Assembly (NCBI GenBank): GCA_044359525.1
Contig: JBIKLY010000076.1
Span: 1-16,943 of the forward strand
Direction: 5' to 3'
Origin: CAJBIL01 sp044359525
GTDB taxonomy: Bacteria; Pseudomonadota; Gammaproteobacteria; Burkholderiales; Rhodocyclaceae
Length of the DNA: 16,943 nucleotides
Shown here: piece after piece, positions 6,844 through 13,581 of the stretch
Numbering within the stretch: the first letter of the stretch is position 1
Layout: every line of letters starts with the position of its first letter
The notes under the pieces: model-generated
The model's input: the letters and a program-made list of their open reading frames with translations, nothing else
Database searches by the model: none
What the model was told of the DNA's origin: nothing
Position numbers and translations under genes: made by a program

Positions 6844-7490
6844 TCAGACACCGACTTCGAGCCGCTGCATCCCTGGCCATCAGCCTTGGCCTGGCCGCCT
6901 GCGCCGGCGGGCCGGTTCCACCGGCGTGGCAAGCCGACGCCCATAGTGCGCTGAACACTTTTTCAGCTGCCTATTTGACCGGCAACACACGACTTGCCGA
7001 GAGTGCGTTTTTACGCGCACGCAGCGAGCTGGCGCACACCGGGCGTTTCGATCTGGTCGCGCGCGCAGAACTCGTACGCTGCGCTCTGCAGGTAGCCAGC
7101 CTCGATTTCGATGAATGCCCGGGATTTGTGGCACTGGCCGGGGATGCCGATGCCGCCGGGCAGGCTTACGCCGACTTCCTTGCCGGCCGGGCCGTCAATC
7201 CGGCCTTGCTGCCGGCGCATTACCACGCCGTGCTGGAAGGCAGGAAGGACGGGCTGGCCGCGATCGAAAACCCTCAGGCACGCCTGATCGCCGCGGGCGT
7301 ACTGCTGCGTAGCGGCCGCCTCGCACCGGCCGACATCAAGCTCGCTGTTGAAACCGCATCGGCACAGGGGTGGCGGCGGCCCCTACTGGCTTGGCTGGAG
7401 GTTCAGGCAAAGCATGCGGACAGCCAGGGCGATCACCCGGCTGCCGAGCAAGCCCGGCGACGCAGCGAAATACTGACCGGCAACCGGTAA
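6840..7490 (+). CDS. MCE-operon lipoprotein of unknown family
   Basis: 216 residues from the ATG at 6840, which overlaps the MCE stop as ATGA and implies coupled translation. A possible extension to an ATG at 6804 would destroy the signal peptide and is rejected. The N-terminus is a lipoprotein signal: MIRHR, a hydrophobic core, then lipobox LAAC with the lipidated cysteine at 21. The residue after it is Ala, not Asp, which favours outer-membrane sorting. The mature part is Ala/Leu-rich and helical, with TPR-like spacing. It does not look like the PqiC/ABC-auxiliary lipoproteins usual in such operons. Its position suggests an outer-membrane partner of the transporter (inference). Confidence 0.75.
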   Translation: MIRHRLRAAASLAISLGLAACAGGPVPPAWQADAHSALNTFSAAYLTGNTRLAESAFLRARSELAHTGRFDLVARAELVRCALQVASLDFDECPGFVALAGDADAAGQAYADFLAGRAVNPALLPAHYHAVLEGRKDGLAAIENPQARLIAAGVLLRSGRLAPADIKLAVETASAQGWRRPLLAWLEVQAKHADSQGDHPAAEQARRRSEILTGNR

Positions 7491-7504
7491 ATAAGCACCC
7501 ATAA

Positions 7505-7538
7505 AAAAATGGCCGCCGCTCGCGCGGTGGCCATTTTT
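7505..7538. terminator. Bidirectional rho-independent terminator
   Basis: A 15-bp stem (7505-7519 with 7524-7538; arms AAAAATGGCCGCCGC and GCGGTGGCCATTTTT, one G:T-type mismatch) encloses a 4-nt loop. A-runs and T-runs flank it, so it works in both directions. It separates the rightward MCE operon from the leftward icd gene. Confidence 0.9.
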
Positions 7539-7561
7539 CATACGGCTTATCCTTGCCGCAC

Positions 7562-8791
7562 TTACATGCGCGCAATCATTGCATCGCCGAACTCCGAGCA
7601 CGACACTTCGGTCGCACCTTCCATCAGGCGGGCAAAATCGTAAGTGACGACCTTGTCGGCAATCGCCGCTTCCATCGACTTGACGATCAAGTCGGCGGCA
7701 GCAAACCAGCCGAGGTGACGCAGCATCATTTCAGCCGAGAGGATCAGCGAACCCGGGTTCACCTTATCGAGACCGGCGTACTTCGGCGCCGTGCCGTGCG
7801 TCGCTTCGAAGCAGGCGTACTGGTCGGAGATATTGGCACCCGGCGCGATGCCGATGCCGCCGACCTGTGCAGCCAGCGCGTCGGAGATGTAGTCGCCGTT
7901 CAGGTTGGTGGTGGTGATCACGTCGTATTCGGCCGGACGCAGCAGGATCTGCTGCAGGAAGGCGTCGGCGATGGCATCCTTGATGATGATGCCGTTCGGG
8001 AGTTTCAACCATGGGCCGCCGTCGATCTCGACGCCACCGAACTCGCGCTTGGCCAGGGCATAGGCCGAGTCACGGAAGTTGCCTTCGGTGAACTTCATGA
8101 TGTTGCCCTTGTGCACGATGGTCACCGACTTGCGGTTGTTGGTGATCGCGTATTTGATCGCGGCGCGCACCAGGCGCTCGGTGCCTTCGACGGAAATCGG
8201 CTTGATACCGATACCCGAGGTATCCGGGAAACGGATCTTGGTGACGCCCATTTCCTTCTGCAGGAAATTGATCACTTTTTTGCAGGCATCAGTGCCATGC
8301 GCCCATTCGATGCCGGCGTAGATGTCTTCGGTGTTCTCGCGGAAAATCACCATATTGCACAGTTCGGGCCGCTTCAGCGGGCTTGGCACGCCTTTGAAAT
8401 ACTGCACTGGACGCACGCACTGGTAGAGATCAAGCTCCTGACGCAAGGCGACGTTCAGCGAACGGATGCCGCCGCCGACCGGCGTCGTCATCGGGCCCTT
8501 GATCGAAACGGAATATTCCTTGAGCGCGGCGAAAGTCTCGGCCGACAGCCAGACATCGGAGCCGTACATCTGGGTCGACTTCTCACCGGCATAGACTTCC
8601 ATCCAGTGAATTTTCTTCTTGCCGGCAAAAGCCTTTTCTACGGCAGCATCGACCACCTTGATCATCACCGGCGTGATATCAACGCCAATGCCATCGCCTT
8701 CGATGAACGGGATGATCGGATTGTCCGGGGTTGCCTGTCCCGGAATGATTTTTTGGCCGCCTTGCGGTACTTTGATCAGACTTTCGCTCAT
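7562..8791 (-). CDS. icd: NADP-dependent isocitrate dehydrogenase, dimeric type
   Basis: 409 residues, close to the 416 of E. coli Icd. It oxidatively decarboxylates isocitrate to 2-oxoglutarate in the TCA cycle. The active-site phrase RSLNVALRQELDLY holds S111, the equivalent of the serine phosphorylated by AceK in E. coli (S113). Substrate arginines R117, R127 and R151, Y158 and K228 are present. Metal-binding aspartates D300 and D304 lie in NLNGDYISDALAAQVGG. The NADP-specifying residues K337-Y338, Y384 and R388 match the NADP type, not the NAD type. GGGAG lies 5 nt before the ATG. The monomeric isozyme gene lies just upstream and aceK beyond it, so both substrate and regulator are encoded within 6 kb. 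Confidence 0.97.
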   Translation of the reverse strand: MSESLIKVPQGGQKIIPGQATPDNPIIPFIEGDGIGVDITPVMIKVVDAAVEKAFAGKKKIHWMEVYAGEKSTQMYGSDVWLSAETFAALKEYSVSIKGPMTTPVGGGIRSLNVALRQELDLYQCVRPVQYFKGVPSPLKRPELCNMVIFRENTEDIYAGIEWAHGTDACKKVINFLQKEMGVTKIRFPDTSGIGIKPISVEGTERLVRAAIKYAITNNRKSVTIVHKGNIMKFTEGNFRDSAYALAKREFGGVEIDGGPWLKLPNGIIIKDAIADAFLQQILLRPAEYDVITTTNLNGDYISDALAAQVGGIGIAPGANISDQYACFEATHGTAPKYAGLDKVNPGSLILSAEMMLRHLGWFAAADLIVKSMEAAIADKVVTYDFARLMEGATEVSCSEFGDAMIARM

Positions 8792-8801
8792 GCCAACTCC
8801 C

Positions 8802-8828
8802 TTGGTGGTTTTTGGTGGTGTTTTGGTA
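8802..8828 (-). promoter_or_regulatory. ACCA-repeat leader upstream of icd
   Basis: Read on the minus strand, the icd leader contains repeated ACCA units without any G over about 26 nt (ACCAAAACACCACC followed by AAAAACCACCAA), directly before the GGGAG ribosome-binding site. Such unstructured A/C-rich leaders can act as sRNA/Hfq or ribosome-standby sites. No regulator can be named from the sequence. A CATAAT on the minus strand at 8844-8849 may be the -10 element, but no good -35 was found. Confidence 0.3.
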
Positions 8829-8928
8829 TATTCACTGCGTCCGATTATGGCGCAAAAAACAGCGCTTCACCAGCAAGTCGCGTCGCGTGAGCCACACGGC
8901 CCCGAGCCAAGAGCGCCCGTAAAACGAC

Positions 8929-8967
8929 AAACCCGGCACCGTGAGCCAGAGCCACGATACCGGGTTT
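8929..8967 (-). terminator. Probable rho-independent terminator of the monomeric IDH gene
   Basis: Arms AAACCCGGCACCGTG (8929-8943) and CACGATACCGGGTTT (8953-8967) pair over 15 positions with two G:T-type pairs around a 9-nt loop. Leftward transcripts run from the stem into TTTGTCGTTTT. It lies 41 nt after the monomeric IDH stop and before icd, which implies that icd has its own promoter. Confidence 0.75.
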
Positions 8968-9008
8968 CAGATGTTGCCGGACAATCTATGCAGCGTGCTG
9001 CCTGGAAA

Positions 9009-11246
9009 TCAGACTCGTGCGGCTTTCAGTACGGCATTCAAGGTGGCGCTTGGACGCATGACCGCCTTGCATTTCTCGGCATCGGCCTTGTAATAGCCAC
9101 CGATGTCGGCCGGTTGCCCCTGTACCGCGCTAAATTCGGCAATGATCTTCTGCTCGTTCTCGGCAAGGCTTTTGGCCAGCGGCGCAAAGTGCGCGGCCAA
9201 CGCCTTGTCCTCTCCCTGCACGGCCAGTTCCTGCGCCCAATACATGGCGAGATAGAACTGCGAGCCACGATTGTCGAGCTGGCCGGTTTTCGGCGACGGC
9301 GACTTGTTGTTGTCGAGCAGCTTGCCGGTGGCGGCATCGAGTGTCTTGGCCAGCAGCTTGGCCTGAGCATTATTTTCCTTGATGCCCAGTTCTTCCAGCG
9401 ACACGGCCAGCGCCAGAAACTCGCCCAGAGAATCCCAGCGCAGATGGTTTTCCTGCGTGAGCTGCTGCACGTGCTTCGGCGCCGAACCGCCGGCACCCGT
9501 TTCGTACATGCCGCCGCCGTTCATCAGCGGGACGATCGACAGCATCTTGGCCGAAGTGCCGAGCTCCATGATCGGGAACAGGTCGGTCAGGTAATCACGC
9601 AGGATGTTGCCGGTCACCGAGATGGTGTCGAGGCCGCGAATGATGCGCTCGAGCGAGAAACGCATGGCGCGCACCTGTGACATGATCTGGATGTCCAGAC
9701 CGGTGGTGTCGTGATCCTTCAGGTAGAGCTTCACTTTTTTGATCAGTTCGTTCTCATGCGGACGGTACGGGTCGAGCCAGAAAATTGCCGGCATTCCGGA
9801 ATTGCGCGCACGGGTAACGGCCAGCTTGACCCAGTCGCGGATCGGTGCGTCCTTGACCTGACACATACGCCAGATATCACCCTGCTCGACGTTCAGCGCC
9901 ATCAGCACTTCACCGGTGGCAAGATCGACAACGTTGGCGATGCCGTCTTCGTCAATCTCGAAAGTTTTGTCGTGCGAGCCGTATTCCTCGGCCTGCTGGG
10001 CCATCAGACCAACGTTCGGCACCGTACCCATGGTCTTCGGATCGAAGTTACCGTTCCATTTACAGAAGTTGATCATCTCCTGATAGATACGGGCAAAAGT
10101 CGACTCCGGCATCACGGCCTTGGCATCGTATTGCTTGCCGTCGGCGCCCCACATCTTGCCGCCGGAGCGGATCATCGCCGGCATCGAGGCATCGACAATG
10201 ATGTCGTTTGGCGAATGGAAGTTGGTGATGCCCTTGGCCGAATCAACCATGGCCAAACGCGGACGATGCTCCTGACAGGCGTGCAGGTCACGGATAACTT
10301 CGTCGCGCTTCGATTCCGGCAGCGTGGCCAGCTTGTCGTACAGATTCGCCATACCATTGTTGACGTTAACGCCGATCTGATCGAACAGCTCGGCATGCTT
10401 CTCGAAAGCTTCCTTGTAGTAGATCTTGACGCAATGCCCGAAAACAATCGGGTGGGAGACCTTCATCATCGTCGCCTTGACGTGCAAGGAGAAGAGGATA
10501 CCGGCCTTGCGGCAATCTTCCATTTCCTTCTCGTAGAACTCGCACAGTGCCTTCTTGCTCATGAACATCGAATCGATGACCTCACCGGCCAGAAGCGATA
10601 ACTTGGGCTTCAGCACAATCGTCCTGCCGCTCTTGGTAAGCAGCTCCATCTTGACGTCGCGCGCCTTGTCCAGCGTCATCGACTTTTCGCCGTGATAGAA
10701 GTCGCCATGGTGCATGTGCGAGCAGTGCGTCTGCGACCACTGCTTCCATTCGCCCATCGAATGCGGGTGCTTGCGTACGAAATTTTTCACAGCGTTCGGC
10801 GCGCGGCGATCGGAGTTGCCTTCGCGCAGCACCGGGTTTACCGAACTGCCGATGCACTTCGAGTACCGCGCCTTGATCGCCTTGTCCTCGTCGCTGGTGG
10901 GGTTCTCCGGAAAATCGGGAATCGCATAGCCCTTGGCCTGCAATTCCTTGATGCAGGCGATCAATTGCCCAACAGAAGCACTGATGTTGGGCAGCTTGAT
11001 GATGTTTGTTTCGGGCAACAGGCACTTCTTGCCGAGTTCGCCCAAGGTATTCGGCACTTTCTGCCCTTCCGGCAGCATGTCCGAAAACTCGGCAAGCACA
11101 CGGGCGGACACGGAAATGTCGGCCTTCTCGATCTCGATGCCAGCCGGCGAGGTAAAGGTACGGATGATCGGCAGAAAAGCACAAGTCGCCAGCAGCGGCG
11201 CCTCGTCAGTAAGCGTGTAGATGATTTTTGATTTACCTGCAGCCAT
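9009..11246 (-). CDS. NADP-dependent isocitrate dehydrogenase, monomeric type
   Basis: 745 residues, the usual length of the 80-kDa monomeric isocitrate dehydrogenase (Azotobacter/Corynebacterium type), which is unrelated in overall length to dimeric Icd but catalyses the same reaction. Landmarks are CIGSSVNPVLREGNSDRRAP (S134/S135, N137, R141, R147 as isocitrate ligands), K257 in LHVKATMMKVSHPIVFGH, D352 in NDIIVDASMPAMIR, Y422, and D551/D555 in ILRDYLTDLFPIMELGTSAK. H592 and R603 correspond to NADP-phosphate contacts in the Azotobacter enzyme, numbered from memory with a small offset. AGGGG lies just before the ATG. No SLNVALRQ-type AceK target is present. It is divergent from aceK and has its own hairpin terminator. 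Confidence in the identity is very high; the gene symbol varies between genomes (icd, icd2), so it is left blank. Confidence 0.96.
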   Translation of the reverse strand: MAAGKSKIIYTLTDEAPLLATCAFLPIIRTFTSPAGIEIEKADISVSARVLAEFSDMLPEGQKVPNTLGELGKKCLLPETNIIKLPNISASVGQLIACIKELQAKGYAIPDFPENPTSDEDKAIKARYSKCIGSSVNPVLREGNSDRRAPNAVKNFVRKHPHSMGEWKQWSQTHCSHMHHGDFYHGEKSMTLDKARDVKMELLTKSGRTIVLKPKLSLLAGEVIDSMFMSKKALCEFYEKEMEDCRKAGILFSLHVKATMMKVSHPIVFGHCVKIYYKEAFEKHAELFDQIGVNVNNGMANLYDKLATLPESKRDEVIRDLHACQEHRPRLAMVDSAKGITNFHSPNDIIVDASMPAMIRSGGKMWGADGKQYDAKAVMPESTFARIYQEMINFCKWNGNFDPKTMGTVPNVGLMAQQAEEYGSHDKTFEIDEDGIANVVDLATGEVLMALNVEQGDIWRMCQVKDAPIRDWVKLAVTRARNSGMPAIFWLDPYRPHENELIKKVKLYLKDHDTTGLDIQIMSQVRAMRFSLERIIRGLDTISVTGNILRDYLTDLFPIMELGTSAKMLSIVPLMNGGGMYETGAGGSAPKHVQQLTQENHLRWDSLGEFLALAVSLEELGIKENNAQAKLLAKTLDAATGKLLDNNKSPSPKTGQLDNRGSQFYLAMYWAQELAVQGEDKALAAHFAPLAKSLAENEQKIIAEFSAVQGQPADIGGYYKADAEKCKAVMRPSATLNAVLKAARV

Positions 11247-11353
11247 TACTATCCCCTTGCTTTTTGTGAGTTGATTTGCACTATGCGAGTTTACTGGACA
11301 ACCCTGACACGAACCTTAAGGCACGGCCAAAAATTTTACCCGCCCGGACAATT

Positions 11354-11377
11354 GATGTATTTGATGTAGCCGATGTA
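11354..11377. repeat. Three tandem 9-bp units (GATGTA) between aceK and monomeric IDH gene
   Basis: GATGTA occurs at 11354, 11363 and 11372, an exact 9-bp period (units TTGATGTAT, TTGATGTAG, CCGATGTAT). It lies about 60 bp upstream of the aceK promoter and about 110 bp upstream of the monomeric IDH start. Regularly spaced direct repeats in a divergent regulatory region suggest a cooperative protein-binding site. The regulator is unknown. Confidence 0.45.
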
Positions 11378-11434
11378 TCGCAGACATTCCGGCCAATCAG
11401 GATGGCGAGTGGCAATTTTGGCACAAGATCGCGA

Positions 11435-11443
11435 TGTTACAAT
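11435..11443 (+). promoter_or_regulatory. Extended -10 promoter for aceK
   Basis: TGTTACAAT contains the extended -10 TGn plus TACAAT (5 of 6 to TATAAT). A TTGGCA at 11418-11423 is only 14 nt upstream, so the -35 contribution is doubtful, but an extended -10 often does not need one. Predicted transcription start near 11450 leaves a leader of about 23 nt to the ATG at 11473. It also shows that the upstream in-frame ATG at 11434 would not be transcribed. Confidence 0.5.
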
Positions 11444-11472
11444 CATCGCATCCCTCACAACAGCCAGCGAAG

Positions 11473-13224
11473 ATGGAAATTTCAACCGCCGAGAACCCTC
11501 TCGCCAAGCGCATCGCCGAAGCAATGATTGACGGCTTCAACCGCCACTATCGCCTGATGCGCCATTACGGTCGCGAAGCCAAGGTTCTGTTTGAAGTTGC
11601 GGACTGGAAGGGCGTACAGACGGCGGTACGCGAGCGCATTCGTTCCTATGATGACCGCGTTCAGGAAAATGCCGCGTTGCTAAGCGCTGAATTTGGCGCC
11701 AGCTCGCTCGACAATGACACCTGGCAACAACTCAAGCTCTACTTTATTGGCCAGTTGATCAACCACAAGCAACCCGAACTCGCCGAAACATTTTTCAACT
11801 CGGTTTGCTCGAAAATCCTCGACCGCACCTACTTCCACAACGACTATATTTTCGCCCGTCCGGCGGTATCCACCGAATACATCGACACTTACCCGCCCAC
11901 CTACTCCAGCTATTACCCGATGCAGCGCGGCCTGCGCGCGACGCTCAAACAGATCGTCCTTGACTTCGACTGGCAGCGCCCTTTTGAAAACCTTGATCGC
12001 GACATCGCTTACGTCATGCGCAGTGTGCATACGCATCTTGGCGGCTGGCCCCAGGCCGAAGCCAACGCGCAGATCCAGGTGCTCTACTCGGCCTTCTATC
12101 GCAACAAGGCGGCCTATATCATTGGCAAGGCGATCAACGGCCACCTCGAGTTCTCCTTTGCAGTGCCCGTACTGCACACGCCGGACGGCAAACTGGTGCT
12201 CGACACCATCCTGCTCGACGCCTGGCGCATCAGCCTGCTCTTCTCGCTGTCACGCGCCTACTTCATGGTCGACATGGAAGTCCCCTCCGGCTACGTGCAG
12301 TTCCTGCGCAGCATCATGCCCAACAAGCCGCGCTCCGAGCTTTACACAATGCTCGGCCTCGGCAAGCAGGGCAAGACCATGTTCTTTCGCGATCTGGTAC
12401 AGCATCTGCGCCATTCCGAAGACAAGTTCATCGCCGCACCGGGCATTCGCGGCATGGTCATGATGGTCTTCACCCTGCCGTCCTACCCTTATGTCTTCAA
12501 GATCATCAAGGATATTTTTCACGCGACCAAGGAAGTCGACCACGACACTGTCAAAGCCAAGTACCTGCTGGTGAAGCAAGTTGACCGGGTCGGTCGCATG
12601 GCGGATACGCTGGAGTTTTCGCATGCCGCGCTACCGAAAAAACGCTTCTCCGAAGATCTGTTGAAAGAACTGCGTGAAGTCGCCCCGTCACTGATCGAAG
12701 AGGACGGCGACGACATCATCATCAAGCACCTCTACATCGAGCGCCGCATGACGCCGCTCAACATCTACCTCGATAGCGCAACACCGGAACAAATCGACAA
12801 CGCCGTATTCGAGTATGGCAACGCGATCCGCGAACTGGCCAGCGCCAACATTTTCCCCGGCGACATGTTGTGGAAAAACTTTGGCGTGACGCGCTACAAC
12901 CGCGTGGTGTTCTACGACTACGATGAAATCGAACACATGACGGACTGCAATTTTCGCGTCATCCCGGAAGCGCCGTATCCGGAAATGGAAATGTCTGCAG
13001 AGCCGTGGTACTCGGTGGCAAAAAACGATATTTTCCCCGAAGAGTTTGCCACCTTTTTGCTCGGCTCACCCAAGGTACGCGCCGCCTTCCTTAAATACCA
13101 TCGCGACCTGCTGAACGCAAAATTCTGGAAGGCCACTCAGGAAAAAATTCGCAGTGGTTATGTCGAAGACTTTTTTCCCTATCCGGAAACCCTGCGTTTC
13201 TGCAACGCATTTGCCGCCGCCTGA
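11473..13224 (+). CDS. aceK: Isocitrate dehydrogenase kinase/phosphatase
   Basis: 583 residues (E. coli 578). This bifunctional cytoplasmic enzyme phosphorylates dimeric Icd to push isocitrate into the glyoxylate shunt, and dephosphorylates it again. Seen: the regulatory N-terminal half with ILDRTYFHNDYIF, the ATP loop APGIRGM (322-328), K343 in VFKIIKD, D378 in DRVGRMADT, D464 in IFPGDMLWKNFGV and D482 in VVFYDYDEIE. The spacings 343-378-464-482 equal those of E. coli K336-D371-D457-D475. The start at 11473 is preferred over an ATG 13 codons upstream because the likely promoter overlaps that ATG and MEIS fits the family length. It is divergent from the monomeric IDH gene. fccA follows after 38 nt with no terminator, so readthrough is possible. 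aceA and aceB, its partners in enterobacteria, are not in the window. Confidence 0.96.
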   Translation: MEISTAENPLAKRIAEAMIDGFNRHYRLMRHYGREAKVLFEVADWKGVQTAVRERIRSYDDRVQENAALLSAEFGASSLDNDTWQQLKLYFIGQLINHKQPELAETFFNSVCSKILDRTYFHNDYIFARPAVSTEYIDTYPPTYSSYYPMQRGLRATLKQIVLDFDWQRPFENLDRDIAYVMRSVHTHLGGWPQAEANAQIQVLYSAFYRNKAAYIIGKAINGHLEFSFAVPVLHTPDGKLVLDTILLDAWRISLLFSLSRAYFMVDMEVPSGYVQFLRSIMPNKPRSELYTMLGLGKQGKTMFFRDLVQHLRHSEDKFIAAPGIRGMVMMVFTLPSYPYVFKIIKDIFHATKEVDHDTVKAKYLLVKQVDRVGRMADTLEFSHAALPKKRFSEDLLKELREVAPSLIEEDGDDIIIKHLYIERRMTPLNIYLDSATPEQIDNAVFEYGNAIRELASANIFPGDMLWKNFGVTRYNRVVFYDYDEIEHMTDCNFRVIPEAPYPEMEMSAEPWYSVAKNDIFPEEFATFLLGSPKVRAAFLKYHRDLLNAKFWKATQEKIRSGYVEDFFPYPETLRFCNAFAAA

Positions 13225-13262
13225 ACAACAACCAACACGCACAATAACCAGGAGAGAGACCC

Positions 13263-13568
13263 ATGAAGCTGCTGCATCTGACAACCGCACTCTACCTTGC
13301 CGCAACAACCGGCATCGCCTCGGCACAAGACCCGAACCTTGCCCGCAACCTCGCTGCGAGTTGCGCCAACTGCCACGGCACCAACGGCAACGCGGTGGTC
13401 GGCTCGGGAATGGCGCCACTGGCCGGCGTCGACAAAGGGCGGCTGCTGCAGGCCATCAAGGACTTCAAATCCGGCGCCAAGCCGGCAACGATCATGCACC
13501 AGATCGCCAAAGGCTACAGCGACGAGCAGATGGATCTGATCGCGTCATTCTTTGCCGTACAGAAATAA
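13263..13568 (+). CDS. fccA: Monoheme cytochrome c, FccA-like subunit of sulfide dehydrogenase
   Basis: 101 residues with a Sec signal peptide cleaved after GIASA (residue 21), one heme-binding CANCH (34-38) and a plausible axial methionine M78 in ATIMHQIAKGYSDEQM, a stretch typical of the cytochrome subunits of flavocytochrome c. It acts in the periplasm, accepting electrons from the flavoprotein encoded next, 13 nt downstream. A single heme makes it like the small monoheme Chlorobium form and not the diheme Allochromatium subunit. AGGAGA (13250-13255) is 7 nt from the ATG. A generic c553-type cytochrome is the alternative, but the flavoprotein partner supports this call. Confidence 0.85.
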   Translation: MKLLHLTTALYLAATTGIASAQDPNLARNLAASCANCHGTNGNAVVGSGMAPLAGVDKGRLLQAIKDFKSGAKPATIMHQIAKGYSDEQMDLIASFFAVQK

Positions 13569-13581
13569 GGGAGTGAAAAAC

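Noticed and set aside
8802..8828. CRISPR-like or microsatellite repeat in the icd leader
   Set aside because: The units are too short and irregular for a CRISPR array. It is better described as a low-complexity A/C leader.
7553..8890. Long open frame (445 codons) on the plus strand opposite icd
   Set aside because: It lies antisense to the unmistakable icd gene. Its length is a by-product of high-GC codon usage, and its protein is His/Asp/Arg-rich with no recognisable domain.
8619..9680. 353-codon plus-strand open frame spanning the icd / monomeric IDH gap
   Set aside because: It overlaps two confident genes and a terminator, and its protein resembles no family.
11434..11472. Upstream ATG extending AceK by 13 residues
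   Set aside because: The extended -10 promoter TGTTACAAT overlaps that ATG, so it would not be in the transcript. Family length fits the start at 11473.
11336..11524. 62-codon minus-strand open frame in the aceK / monomeric IDH intergenic region
   Set aside because: It overlaps the aceK start and promoter and shows no family features or ribosome-binding site.
13552..13581. Upstream ATG extending FccB by 10 residues
   Set aside because: It overlaps fccA, while AAGGGAG is correctly spaced for 13582 and the Tat signal starts there.
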